Source of the DNA: Pseudomonadota bacterium
GTDB taxonomy: Bacteria > Pseudomonadota > Gammaproteobacteria > Burkholderiales > Burkholderiaceae_D
Reading direction: 5' to 3'
Assembly (NCBI GenBank): GCA_021821365.1
Contig: JAKACN010000003.1
Span: 1 to 55,950 of the forward strand
Length of the DNA stretch: 55,950 bases
In this document: positions 18,500 to 27,400 of the stretch, one piece after another
Layout of the letters: each line of letters opens with the position of its first letter
Numbering within the stretch: position 1 is the first letter of the stretch
Position numbers and translations under genes: made by a program
The notes under the pieces: generated by a model
Told to the model about the DNA's origin: nothing
The model's database searches: none
The model's input: the letters and a program-made list of their open reading frames with translations, nothing else

Positions 18500-18533
18500 G
18501 ATTTTCATCAGCGCAGGATTTCCCTTGAAAATC
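18500..18533. repeat. Inverted repeat downstream of the Sel1 gene
   Basis: GATTTTCA (18500-18507) and TGAAAATC (18526-18533) are perfect 8-bp arms with an 18-base spacer. The element lies about 60 bp after the Sel1 stop. The stem is AT-rich with no T-run, so it is a weak terminator candidate at best. Confidence 0.3.
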
Positions 18534-18655
18534 ATGGCACTACGGAATCTCATACCGGGTTGTCCACAGAATTGACCACAACAATTGTGAGCAAGTCATG
18601 GAACGCTCCCGGCATGACAACGATTTCACTATCGAGGCCCGGGCGCGATGAAAAA

Positions 18656-18704
18656 TTGACCTTGCTATAGCAATAATTCTGCCATATCCTTTCCATGGAA
18701 AGGA
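18656..18704 (+). promoter_or_regulatory. Promoter and paired-palindrome operator of the RES/Xre operon
   Basis: Two perfect palindromes lie just before the antitoxin gene: TTGCTATAGCAA (18662-18673) and TCCTTTCCATGGAAAGGA (18687-18704). A possible promoter is -35 TTGCTA (18662) and -10 TATCCT (18685) with a 17-bp spacer, so the palindromes would cover both elements. The AAGGA ribosome site (18700-18704) is part of the second palindrome, and mRNA folding could hide it. This suits autorepression by the Xre antitoxin complex. Confidence 0.65.
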
Positions 18705-18714
18705 CGGCATCATC

Positions 18715-19095
18715 ATGAACGAATCCCAACCCGTCACCGGCCCCGACGCGGCTGCCGCGACCCTCACCAAAGCCGTCGTGCGCGCCGCCGGGCTGATGGG
18801 CGTCAGTCAACAGTCCCTGGCCCGCATCATCGGGGTGAGCCCGGCAACAATTTCCCGGATGTTTTCCGGCCAATACCAGCTTGCCCGCGAGCGAGGGAAG
18901 GAATGGGAGATTGCCGTCCTGTTTGTGCGCCTGTTCCGGTCGATGGACGCGATCTTCGGTCATGCCGACACCGCCCGACAATGGCTGAATGGCGCGAATC
19001 TCGCCCTGCATGGCAAGCCGGTCGAGCTGATCCAGAATACCGAAGGCCTGGTGCGCGTGCTTCATTACCTGGATGCGCACCGTGGCCGGATTTGA
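18715..19095 (+). CDS. Xre/MbcA/ParS-type antitoxin
   Basis: A 126-residue antitoxin. Residues about 15-60 form a helix-turn-helix (GLMGVSQQSLARIIGVSPATISRMF). The C-terminal half, with FRSMDAIFGHADTARQWLNGANLALHGKPVELI and ending GLVRVLHYLDAHRGRI, is the toxin-binding Xre-MbcA-ParS domain. It neutralises the RES toxin encoded next, and the two genes overlap by 23 bp. In this family the antitoxin C-terminus blocks the toxin's NAD+ site, and the complex represses its own promoter. Confidence 0.92.
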   Translation: MNESQPVTGPDAAAATLTKAVVRAAGLMGVSQQSLARIIGVSPATISRMFSGQYQLARERGKEWEIAVLFVRLFRSMDAIFGHADTARQWLNGANLALHGKPVELIQNTEGLVRVLHYLDAHRGRI

Positions 19096-19801
19096 TACGC
19101 ATAATGCGGCGCTTGACCTGTGGCGGGCGGTCGAAGCGCAGCACCGCGTATCGACCATGGTGCTTGTCGACACGCTCGACGAACAGGCACTGCTGGAGCG
19201 CATTCTCGATGAATCGAAGCCGACGCTGGAAGCCGGGCAACGTTCGCTGCACTATCTCCTGTTCACGCCGTTCCGTTATCCGCCGTTGCCCAACGGATCG
19301 CGCTTTCGCGCCCCGTCCGACTCCGGGGTTTTTTACGGCGCCGACGCGATCCGCACCGCCTGCGCCGAGTTGGGATACTGGCGTTGGCGTCTCATGGCCG
19401 ACAGTCCCAAGCTGCCATCGATCCCTCCCGTTCCACAGACGCTGTTCCGCACCGCCGTCGCAGGCGAGACCATCGATTTGCGCGTTCCGCCCCTGTCCCG
19501 CCGGCGCAAACAGTGGACAGACCCTGACGATTACCACGCCTGTCAACAGCTCGCGCACGAAGCCAGGGCGGACGGGGTGCAACTGATCCGCTATCAATCC
19601 GTGCGCGATCCGCAGTCGGGTGGGTGCGCCGCCGTACTGACGCATACGGCCTTTGTGCATGCGGAACCTGCCGAAAGCCAGACGTGGACTCTTGCGGTAT
19701 TCCCGCATCGGATCGTATGGCGTCGCGACTCGATTTTTGACGAAGAGTGTTTCGAGTTCGATACAGCAAAGTGGGCAAAGTCAGGGGCGTCGCGTAACTG
19801 A
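19073..19801 (+). CDS. RES-domain toxin (NAD+ phosphorylase/hydrolase type)
   Basis: A 242-residue toxin. The RES core is visible as GSRFRAPSDSGVFYGADAIRTACAELGYWRWRL (Arg and Glu of the motif) and, further on, IRYQSVRDPQSGG with the serine. RES toxins such as MbcT destroy NAD+ in the cell. Its start lies inside the antitoxin gene, so translation is coupled and antitoxin is made first. It is longer than minimal RES toxins of about 150-190 residues because of an N-terminal extension. That fits the RES/Xre subgroup with a large toxin. Confidence 0.88.
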   Translation: MRTVAGFDTHNAALDLWRAVEAQHRVSTMVLVDTLDEQALLERILDESKPTLEAGQRSLHYLLFTPFRYPPLPNGSRFRAPSDSGVFYGADAIRTACAELGYWRWRLMADSPKLPSIPPVPQTLFRTAVAGETIDLRVPPLSRRRKQWTDPDDYHACQQLAHEARADGVQLIRYQSVRDPQSGGCAAVLTHTAFVHAEPAESQTWTLAVFPHRIVWRRDSIFDEECFEFDTAKWAKSGASRN

Positions 19802-19887
19802 CAATCAGGCGCTTCGTCTGAAGGCGCAAGACTGCCTCGCCTTCCTGCAACACCCGGCGAAGTACATGAAACATTTCCTCACACAAT

Positions 19888-19917
19888 AATTGATTTAGAT
19901 CAATTTCTCGCTAAAAT
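19888..19917 (+). promoter_or_regulatory. FNR/Anr-type box overlapping a candidate promoter of the export locus
   Basis: TTGATTTAGATCAA (19890-19903) matches the FNR consensus TTGAT-N4-ATCAA exactly, with 7-bp arms if flanking A/T pairs are included. A candidate promoter is -35 TTGATT (19890-19895) and -10 TAAAAT (19912-19917) with a 16-bp spacer. The box would then cover the -35 element, suggesting repression by an oxygen-sensing FNR-like protein. If the true start site lies further downstream, activation is possible. Confidence 0.65.
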
Positions 19918-20025
19918 AGCCGAGACCTCTCACCCAAGCTCTAGCCTGGGCGACGCCGAATCCAGCTTCCTCGTGCGGGTCATCTCAAGTGTGCTTGTCC
20001 CGATCAATTTTTCAATGCCGAGTTC

Positions 20026-21657
20026 ATGGACTTCCTGTCGCCTAAAAACACAACCCTCCGCCACGCTCGCAGCCCCCTTGGATTAACCGCCATCTTCGCC
20101 GCCGCCCTGGCATTGACAGGGTGCGGCACGGTTTCGCTCAAGCCGCTTTCCCAAAGCGACCTCGCCGCACAAACGACCGCGGACGCAGCCGCTGCCCGCG
20201 AAGGCGTGCTGCCGATCAGCGGGACGCTGTCGATGGACGAAGCCATCGCTCGCGCGCTGAAATACAACCTCGACAGCCGCGTGCGCAGGATGGAAGAAGC
20301 CGTGGCGCTGGACCAGCTGGATGCCGCGGGCTGGGACATGCTGCCGCGCCTGATGGCACAGGCCGGCTACGCCTCGCGCGACAAGGACCTCATCACGCGC
20401 AGCATCGATTCGGTCACCGGCGCGCCCTCGCTCGCCAATCCTTATATTTCGTCGGAGCGCACGCACCAGGTTTATGACCTGGGTCTGACCTGGAACCTGC
20501 TCGACTTCGGCATGAGCTACATTTCGGCCAAACAGCAGGGCGACCGCGTGCTGATCGCGGCCGAGCGCCGCCGCAAAGCCATGCATGCACTGATCCAGGA
20601 CGTGAGCACCGCCTTCTGGCGTACTGTCGGCGCGCAGAAGCTGCGGGATGACGTTCGTAACGCAATCGCCCTGGCGGAAACCGCGCTGCAGGATGCGCGC
20701 AAGGCTGAGAAGGAACGCCTGCGTTCCCCCGTCGATGCGCTGCGCTATCAGCGTCAGTTGCTGGAAAATCTGCGCCTGCTGGAAGGTATCGAACAAGAGC
20801 TGTCTTCCGGCCGCATCGAACTGGCGCATCTGATCAACGCTCCGCTCGATCAGGAATTCACGGTGCAGGAACCGACCGACAAGACCGACGCTTCGCTGCT
20901 GGATGTGCCGGTGCAGCGCATGGAAGAGCTGGCGCTCGCCCAGAATGCCGACATCCGCGAACAGATCTACACCAGCCGCATTGCGGTCGAAGAGACGAAG
21001 CGTACGATGCTGCGCCTGTTCCCGAACCTCTCGTTCAACTACAACATCAGGCACGACACCGACCGCTTCCTGATCAACAACTCCTGGAACGACACCGGCC
21101 TGCAGCTTTCCTACAACCTGTTCAATCTGCTGTCCGCGCCATCGCAAAAAAGGCTGGCCGACGCCGGTGTCAAACTGGCGGACCAGCGCCGTATCGCGAC
21201 CCAGATGTCCGTGCTGACGCAGGTACACCTGTCGCGTTTGCAGTATCAGATCGCCTACCATCAATACATGCGCGCTGACCAGGTGTGGCAGGCGGACGCG
21301 AAAATCGCGGAGCACATCAGGAACCGCGAGAACGCCGAGACGCAGAGCAAGCTGGAGCAGGTCGCCAACAGCACGACCGCGATCCTCAGCCTGCTGCGCC
21401 GCTATCAGTCGCTGTCGCAGGTGCAGAGTGCCAGCAGCAAGCTGCAGGCCACGATGGGGCTGGAGCCAGCATTCGACAGCGTGAGCGATCTCTCGCTGGA
21501 GGCGCTGACGAAGGAGGTCGGCGCATCGATGCGTCAATGGAAGAAGGAAGTGACCCCGGCCTCCTCGAAGACCGCGCCCGGGCAGGCACGGCAGGAATCG
21601 AAGCAGCCCCAGCTGGCACTGAAGAAGGCGGACTTCATGCCGCACGCCGCTGAATGA
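20026..21657 (+). CDS. TolC-family outer-membrane lipoprotein
   Basis: A 543-residue outer-membrane efflux protein. The N-terminus has a lipoprotein signal with lipobox LTGC (ALALTGCGTVSLKPL). Two TolC-like repeats follow, rich in long helices: MDEAIARALKYNLDSRVRRMEEA and, later, RMEELALAQNADIREQIYTSRIAVEETKRTMLRLFPNLSFNYN. It begins the seven-gene block with the adaptor proteins and the giant secreted-type protein, so it is the likely outer-membrane channel of an export complex. No ABC or RND pump is encoded beside it. Confidence 0.9.
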   Translation: MDFLSPKNTTLRHARSPLGLTAIFAAALALTGCGTVSLKPLSQSDLAAQTTADAAAAREGVLPISGTLSMDEAIARALKYNLDSRVRRMEEAVALDQLDAAGWDMLPRLMAQAGYASRDKDLITRSIDSVTGAPSLANPYISSERTHQVYDLGLTWNLLDFGMSYISAKQQGDRVLIAAERRRKAMHALIQDVSTAFWRTVGAQKLRDDVRNAIALAETALQDARKAEKERLRSPVDALRYQRQLLENLRLLEGIEQELSSGRIELAHLINAPLDQEFTVQEPTDKTDASLLDVPVQRMEELALAQNADIREQIYTSRIAVEETKRTMLRLFPNLSFNYNIRHDTDRFLINNSWNDTGLQLSYNLFNLLSAPSQKRLADAGVKLADQRRIATQMSVLTQVHLSRLQYQIAYHQYMRADQVWQADAKIAEHIRNRENAETQSKLEQVANSTTAILSLLRRYQSLSQVQSASSKLQATMGLEPAFDSVSDLSLEALTKEVGASMRQWKKEVTPASSKTAPGQARQESKQPQLALKKADFMPHAAE

Positions 21658-21682
21658 AGATGGGTGTGACGTGTACCTGAAG

Positions 21683-22492
21683 ATGACCCGATCATGGCGG
21701 AGGTACGTCAGGCAAGGCGTCTTGCTTGCCGCCACTTGCGCAGCTTTCGTCAATATCGCGATTGCAGCGCCAGGCAATGCATCCGCTGCCGCGCTTGCGG
21801 CATCCGCCCGGCCCGCGGTGGAACGCCAGGACATTCGCGCCCAGCTGTCGCCGCGCCGCTACACCACCGTTGCCGCCGAAATCGGCGCGAAGATCAATCG
21901 CATCAACGTCGTGGAGGGCGGCCGTTTCATGTCCGGACAGACGCTGGTGTCGTTCGACTGCTCGCTGCAACAGGCGCAACTGCAAAAGGCCAAGGCGGCG
22001 CTGGCCGCCGCGGACCGTACGTTCAGCGCCAACAAGCGGCTGGCCGAACTGAACTCCATCGGCAAGGTCGAGCTGGAAGTGTCCGAGGCTGAAGCCAATA
22101 AGGCACGCGCAGAGGTGTCGCTGATGAACATCTCACTGGGGAAATGCCACATTGCCGCGCCGTTCAACGGCCGCGTGGCGGAACAGCGCGTGCGTGAACA
22201 ACAGTACGTGCAACCCGGTCAGCCTTTGCTGGAGATTCTCGACGACTCCGTCCTGGAACTGGAGTTCATTGTCCCCAGCAGGTGGCTCGTCTGGCTCAAG
22301 CCCGGCCAAGGCTTCCAGGTTGCCATTGATGAAACCGGCAAAGTTTATCCGGCGAAGGTCCAGCGCATCGGCGCGCGGGTAGACCCGGTGAGCCAGTCGG
22401 TCAAGCTGTCCGCTGTCATCGATGGCAAGTTCAACGATCTGATCGCGGGCATGAGCGGCACGGTGCAGATGACGCCGCCAGGAAGACGTTGA
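21683..22492 (+). CDS. HlyD/RND-type periplasmic adaptor protein
   Basis: A 269-residue membrane-fusion (adaptor) protein. An N-terminal signal or anchor (VRQGVLLAATCAAFVNIAIAAPG) is followed by a split lipoyl domain (RYTTVAAEIGAKINRINVVEGGRFMSGQTLVSFDCS and FNGRVAEQRVREQQYVQPGQPLLEI) around a short coiled coil, then a beta-barrel domain (VQRIGARVDPVSQSVKLSAVID). GTG 21671 is an alternative start. It lies 25 bp after the TolC-like gene and would link that channel to an inner-membrane component. It is short for the family. Confidence 0.88.
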   Translation: MTRSWRRYVRQGVLLAATCAAFVNIAIAAPGNASAAALAASARPAVERQDIRAQLSPRRYTTVAAEIGAKINRINVVEGGRFMSGQTLVSFDCSLQQAQLQKAKAALAAADRTFSANKRLAELNSIGKVELEVSEAEANKARAEVSLMNISLGKCHIAAPFNGRVAEQRVREQQYVQPGQPLLEILDDSVLELEFIVPSRWLVWLKPGQGFQVAIDETGKVYPAKVQRIGARVDPVSQSVKLSAVIDGKFNDLIAGMSGTVQMTPPGRR

Positions 22493-22595
22493 CGTCAAGT
22501 GTGAAGCGCACAAAAAACTGTAACGAAGTGCAGTTCAAGTCTCCTCAAACAGGATCTGCCGTAGCTACTACAACCTCAACATTCAGGAGCCCTTC

Positions 22596-23450
22596 ATGAA
22601 AGCCCGCCTTACCCGACCTCGCCTGTCACTAGCCATCCTCGGCTGCTCCTGTGCCATGGCCTGGAGCAACGATGCTCTGGCTTGCGCGGCCGAACCCTAT
22701 GTTTCTGCCGTTTGCATCATGGCAGTGCCGTGGACCAACCTGAGCGGCTATCTGCCGGCCAATGGCGCACAGCTCTCGGTGGGGGCGCAGCAGGCCCTGT
22801 TTTCGCTGATCGGATTCACCTACGGCGGGAATAGCTCGACTCTGTTCAACATCCCCGATCTGCGCGGGCGCGTGGTAGTCGGCGCCGGAGCCGGCCCGGG
22901 TCTTCCCGTATTCACGGTAGGACAGCAAGGCGGCGCGGTCTCCGTAACGCTGACCAACGCAATGGTCCCGTTGGTTCCGCATTCGCACGGTGTGAACACA
23001 GTCACCGTCGCGACCGGCATCGGCAATCTGGCCGCCACGACCACTCTGACCGGCCTCTCCGCCACCACGTCCATGAGAGGCGTGACGGCGACGGCGGCAG
23101 GTTCGGGCCTGTCGCTAAATGCGACGAGCGCGAATGCGGCCACGGGTACGCCGAACAGCAACGCACTCGCATCCGCTGGATTGACCAAGATCTACGCCGG
23201 CGGCACGCCCGGCGTAATGATGGCCGCGGGAAGCATTGGCGGTAGCGCTCCGGTCAGCTTCACCGGCGACCCGACGACGACGATTTCCGGTACGCCTACG
23301 ACCACGCTGTCCGGCGCGCCGAGTGTAACCCTGGAAGGCTCGACGACGGTCGCGGGCACCAACGCAACCGCGCCCGTCGCGACGATGATGCCCTACCTGG
23401 CGATGAACTACTTCATCGCCACCAACGGAATTTATCCGTCACGAGACTAA
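22596..23450 (+). CDS. Secreted tail-collar (Microcystin-dependent-protein-like) domain protein
   Basis: A 284-residue protein with a Sec signal (LSLAILGCSCAMAWSNDALA). The N-terminal domain (PWTNLSGYLPANGAQLSVGAQQALFSLIGFTYGG, FNIPDLRGRVVVGAGAGPGLP, GQQGG) is the phage tail-collar or Mdp fold. A low-complexity Thr/Ala/Gly region follows, and it ends VATMMPYLAMNYFIATNGIYPSRD, the usual end of this family. AGGAGCCCTTC precedes the start. No phage genes are near. It belongs to the export locus, and I infer a structural or adhesive part displayed with the giant protein. Confidence 0.88.
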   Translation: MKARLTRPRLSLAILGCSCAMAWSNDALACAAEPYVSAVCIMAVPWTNLSGYLPANGAQLSVGAQQALFSLIGFTYGGNSSTLFNIPDLRGRVVVGAGAGPGLPVFTVGQQGGAVSVTLTNAMVPLVPHSHGVNTVTVATGIGNLAATTTLTGLSATTSMRGVTATAAGSGLSLNATSANAATGTPNSNALASAGLTKIYAGGTPGVMMAAGSIGGSAPVSFTGDPTTTISGTPTTTLSGAPSVTLEGSTTVAGTNATAPVATMMPYLAMNYFIATNGIYPSRD

Positions 23451-23508
23451 ACCGCGCCCTGCGCCTTGCTTTCCTCCGTGAGGCGGGGCGCCGAAAAGGC
23501 CTCATCAA

Positions 23509-24468
23509 ATGAAACGACTTTTTCTTCCGCTGGTGCTGTTGGGCGTTGGACAGCAAATCGCTTGCGCGGCAAAGCCGAACACCGTGCTGCAGGACCTCAA
23601 GGAAGCGCAGGCAGCGCTCGCTGCTGCGAACTACCCGCGCGCATTCGACCTGTATCGGCGTGAAGCGGATCACAATCCGCTCGCGCAGTTCACGCTGGGC
23701 GTGTTTTACCAGCAAGGCTGGGGCCGTGCCCGCGACCCGGTGGTCGCCTGCGACTGGTTCCAGAAGGCGGCGCAGCGGCGCGTGCCGACCGCCGAGCATT
23801 TCTGGGGCGATTGCTTGGCGCAAGGCATCGGGCGCAGCGTCGATATTCCCGCCGCCCTCGACTGGTACGGCAAGGCTGCCGCCGATGGCCACCTGCTTTC
23901 CTTATGCTCGGCTGGCGATTACTACATCCAGGGCAAGGGCGTGGCCAGGGACGTCGCGCGCGGCCTTGCTCTATGCACGCAAGCGGCGCAGGCCAACTCG
24001 GCGCCCGCGATGCTCAAGCTGGCGCACTACTATCGGGATGGCGTCGATGTTCCGCAAGACCTCGCGCTGGCGCGCCGCTGTTTCCAGAACGCCGCAGCGC
24101 TCGGCAATGTGGAGGCGCAATACAACCTCGGCGTCATGCTCGCCCAAGGCGAAGGCGGAGAGCCGGATTTGAACAATGCGCTCTTCTGGCTGGAAACTGC
24201 GGCAAGCGCGGGCTATGCGCCGGCCTACCTGCCTACCGCCGTCCTTTATTCCAACGCCTCCGTCCAGAAGGAAACCGGCGTATTGGCACCGGCACATCTC
24301 GCCAAGATTTATCTCTGGACTTCCGCCGCCAAGGCGCGCAGCGACAAGCCGGAGGAACGCGCCGAAGCAGAAAAGATCGAGGCGCAAGTGTTGACGGTGA
24401 TGCCTGCCTCATGGCGGCCTGATCTCGACAAACAAGTTTTCGCACACCTGGCGAAGTACTCGAAGTAA
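23509..24468 (+). CDS. Periplasmic Sel1-repeat protein
   Basis: A 319-residue protein with a signal peptide (MKRLFLPLVLLGVGQQIACA) and about six Sel1-like repeats (ALDWYGKAAADGHLLSLCSAGDYYIQGKGVARDVA; VEAQYNLGVMLAQGEGGEPDLNNALFWLETAASAGYAPAY). It differs from the Sel1 protein at 17191 by being exported. It sits between the tail-collar gene and the giant gene on the same strand. A scaffold or chaperone role in assembling the surface structure is plausible but inferred from position. Confidence 0.88.
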   Translation: MKRLFLPLVLLGVGQQIACAAKPNTVLQDLKEAQAALAAANYPRAFDLYRREADHNPLAQFTLGVFYQQGWGRARDPVVACDWFQKAAQRRVPTAEHFWGDCLAQGIGRSVDIPAALDWYGKAAADGHLLSLCSAGDYYIQGKGVARDVARGLALCTQAAQANSAPAMLKLAHYYRDGVDVPQDLALARRCFQNAAALGNVEAQYNLGVMLAQGEGGEPDLNNALFWLETAASAGYAPAYLPTAVLYSNASVQKETGVLAPAHLAKIYLWTSAAKARSDKPEERAEAEKIEAQVLTVMPASWRPDLDKQVFAHLAKYSK

Positions 24469-24497
24469 GTCATCAGCAATCATTGGGAAGGCATGCC

Positions 24498-27400
24498 ATG
24501 AACGACTCTTATTCTCCATTTCGTCTGTTCCGCAAGATGCGCGCCCAGAGCGAGCCTTCCACGGTGTCTGCACAGCGGCCCTTGCGCCGAGCGTCTCGAT
24601 TGATGTCGCTGGAGCAGCGCCTCATGTTCGACGCGGCGGCAGTGGCGACGGCGGCCGACGCGGCGCACGCCAAGCCCGATGCGGCTGCGCTTGCCTTGAT
24701 CCCGGATGTCATCGCTCCTGCACAGGTACGAGAGGCGGATACCAGTCTTAACCATGGCAAAAAAGAAGTCGCCTTCATCGACACCTCGATTGCGGGCTAC
24801 AAAGTGCTGGAAGCAGATATTCCGGCGGGTTTGGCCATCGTCGAGATCGACGGTTCGCAAAACGGATTAGCTCAGATGGCGAAATGGGCTCAAACACATA
24901 GCGGTTACGATGCCATCCACATCTTCAGTCACGCCAACGAAGGGGTGCTGGAACTGGGCTCCGCATTCCTTACCGATCAGGCTATGTCCGGTGCGGGCGT
25001 GCAGGCAGAATTGGGAATGATCGGTCATGCGTTGAACGCTGGCGGCGACTTGTTGGTGTACGGCTGCGATTTGGCGAGCGGAACAAATGGTGATCAATTC
25101 ATCCACGACCTGTCCGCTGCAACCGGCGCCGACGTCGCGGCATCGAGCGACGCGACCGGAGCGGCGAGCAAGGGCGGAAACTGGATGCTGGAAAAGCAAA
25201 CAGGACAAATCGATACCAGGACCTTGTCGCTGGATGGGTTCACGAACACGCTGGGCAATGTCACCACCGGCAACGATCCGGGTGCCGCGTACAGCAATAC
25301 CAACTCGAATACGACTCTCGACCTCGCCCAGTCCTTTACGGCGACCAAGACAGGCTTGCTCAGCTCGATCGTCATCTATGGCTCGACTTCGTCGAACTCG
25401 ACGCTAACGATCTATTCCGGCGATGGCACCAATGGCATCGTGCTCGATACGGAAACGGTGGCGGCGTTCAATGCCGCCGGCACTGCGGATGTCGGTAACC
25501 AACGATACATCGGATCGACCATCATGCTTGCCTCGCCGGTCAGCATCACAAACGGCAACGTCTATACGTATCGGCTGACGAATGCGAGTGGGGTGTCGTT
25601 TACCTATACCACTGCTACCGACTACGCCGGCGGCACGCTGTACGACACGGGAGTCGACCAAGGCTCGTCATTTGACTTGGAATTCTCCGTCACTCAGGCA
25701 GACGCTCCCCCCGCCGTCACCGACGCCCGCATCTCCGTCATCTCCGCCGGCACTGGCACCGGCGGCACCTACAAGATCGGCGACACCATCACCGCAACGT
25801 GGGACAACACTGTAAGTGGCGACAACAACAGCGGCATCACCGGCGTCACGATGGACTTCAGCCAGTTCGGCGGCGGTTCGGCCGTGACAGCTACCAACTC
25901 CAGCGGCACGTGGACGGCCAGCTACACCATCACCGCCGGCTCCATTGATGCCACCAACAGGAACGTCTCGGTCACGGCCAATAACGGGGCCAGCACCACC
26001 ACGGCTGACACGACCAACCTGTCGGTGGACAACCAGGCCCCCACGGTCACCGACGCCAGGATCAGCATCAGCGGCGCAAGCGGGACGGGCGGCGCCTACA
26101 AGATCGGTGACACCGTCACGGCGACCTGGAACAACACCGGAACCGGCGACAACAACGCCGATGTCTCCGGCGTCACCGTGGATTTCAGCCAGTTCGGCGG
26201 CAGTTCCGCCATAGCGGCCACCAATTCGAGCGGCACATGGACGGCGACCTATACCATCACCTCCGGCGCGATTGACGGCAGCGGCAAGAACGTTTCGGTC
26301 ACGGCCACCGACGATGCCGGCAATACCAAGACCACTTCCGACACGACCAGTGCCGTCGTCGACAACATTGCGCCGACCGTGACCGACGCGAAGATCAGCA
26401 TCAGCGGTGCCAGCGGCACGGGCGGGACATTCAAGACCGGCGATACGGTGACGGCGACCTGGGACAACACGGCTGCCGGCGACAGTAACTCCGACACGAT
26501 CTCGGGCGTGACGGTCGATTTCAGCCAGTTCGGCGGCGGCTCGGCTGTCGCTGCCACCAATGCATCCGGCGTGTGGACGGCCACGTACACCATCGTTGCA
26601 GGGTCCATCAACGGCACGACGAACCGCAACGTATCCGTCACCGCGACAGACAATGCAGGCAACGCGAAGACGACCGCAGATACCACCAACGCGACCGTCG
26701 ACAACGCCGCGCCGTCGATCACCTTCAGCGGTATCGGATTCTCCAGCGACACGGGTTCCAGCAGCTCCGACTTCATGACGGCCACAGCGGCGCAGACCAT
26801 CACGGCGACACTCAGCGGTGCGCCGGCCGGAAGCGATATCGTCTATGGGTCCATTGACGGTGGCGCCACCTGGATCGACATCACGAGCAAGGTGTCTGGC
26901 ACGACGCTGACCTGGGATGGTGTGACGCTGACCTCGAGCAGCACGCTCAAACTCAAGCTCACGGACGTCGCCGGCAATGACGGCGCCATCAAGAGCCAGG
27001 CCTACACGCTGGATACCATAGCCCCGACCGCGCCGTCGACACCCGACATGACGGCCGGCACGGATACGGGCACGTCGAACACCGACAACATCACCAGCAA
27101 CACGACGCCCACCTTTACGGGCACGGCCGAGAGTGGCAGCACGATGACGTTGTACGACACCGACGGCACCACCGTGCTGGGCACGGCGACCTCGACCGGC
27201 GGTAACTGGTCGATCACCTCGTCGGCGCTGTCCACGGGCAGCCACACGGTTACCGCCAAGGCGACCGACGCGGCGGGCAATGTCTCGTCGGCCTCTTCCG
27301 GGCTGACGGTGACGGTCGATACCGCCGCGCCGACCGGCTTGGGCTTGAGTGCGACCACGATCGCGTCGAACGCCGCCACCAGTACCACGACGATTGCCAC

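Noticed and set aside
19888-20025. Possible c-di-GMP riboswitch before the TolC-like gene
   Set aside because: I could not find the conserved GEMM core elements. Only the FNR-type palindrome stands out.
22596-23450. Prophage remnant, because of the tail-collar domain
   Set aside because: No other phage gene, integrase or attachment site is nearby. The protein has a Sec signal and lies in the export locus.
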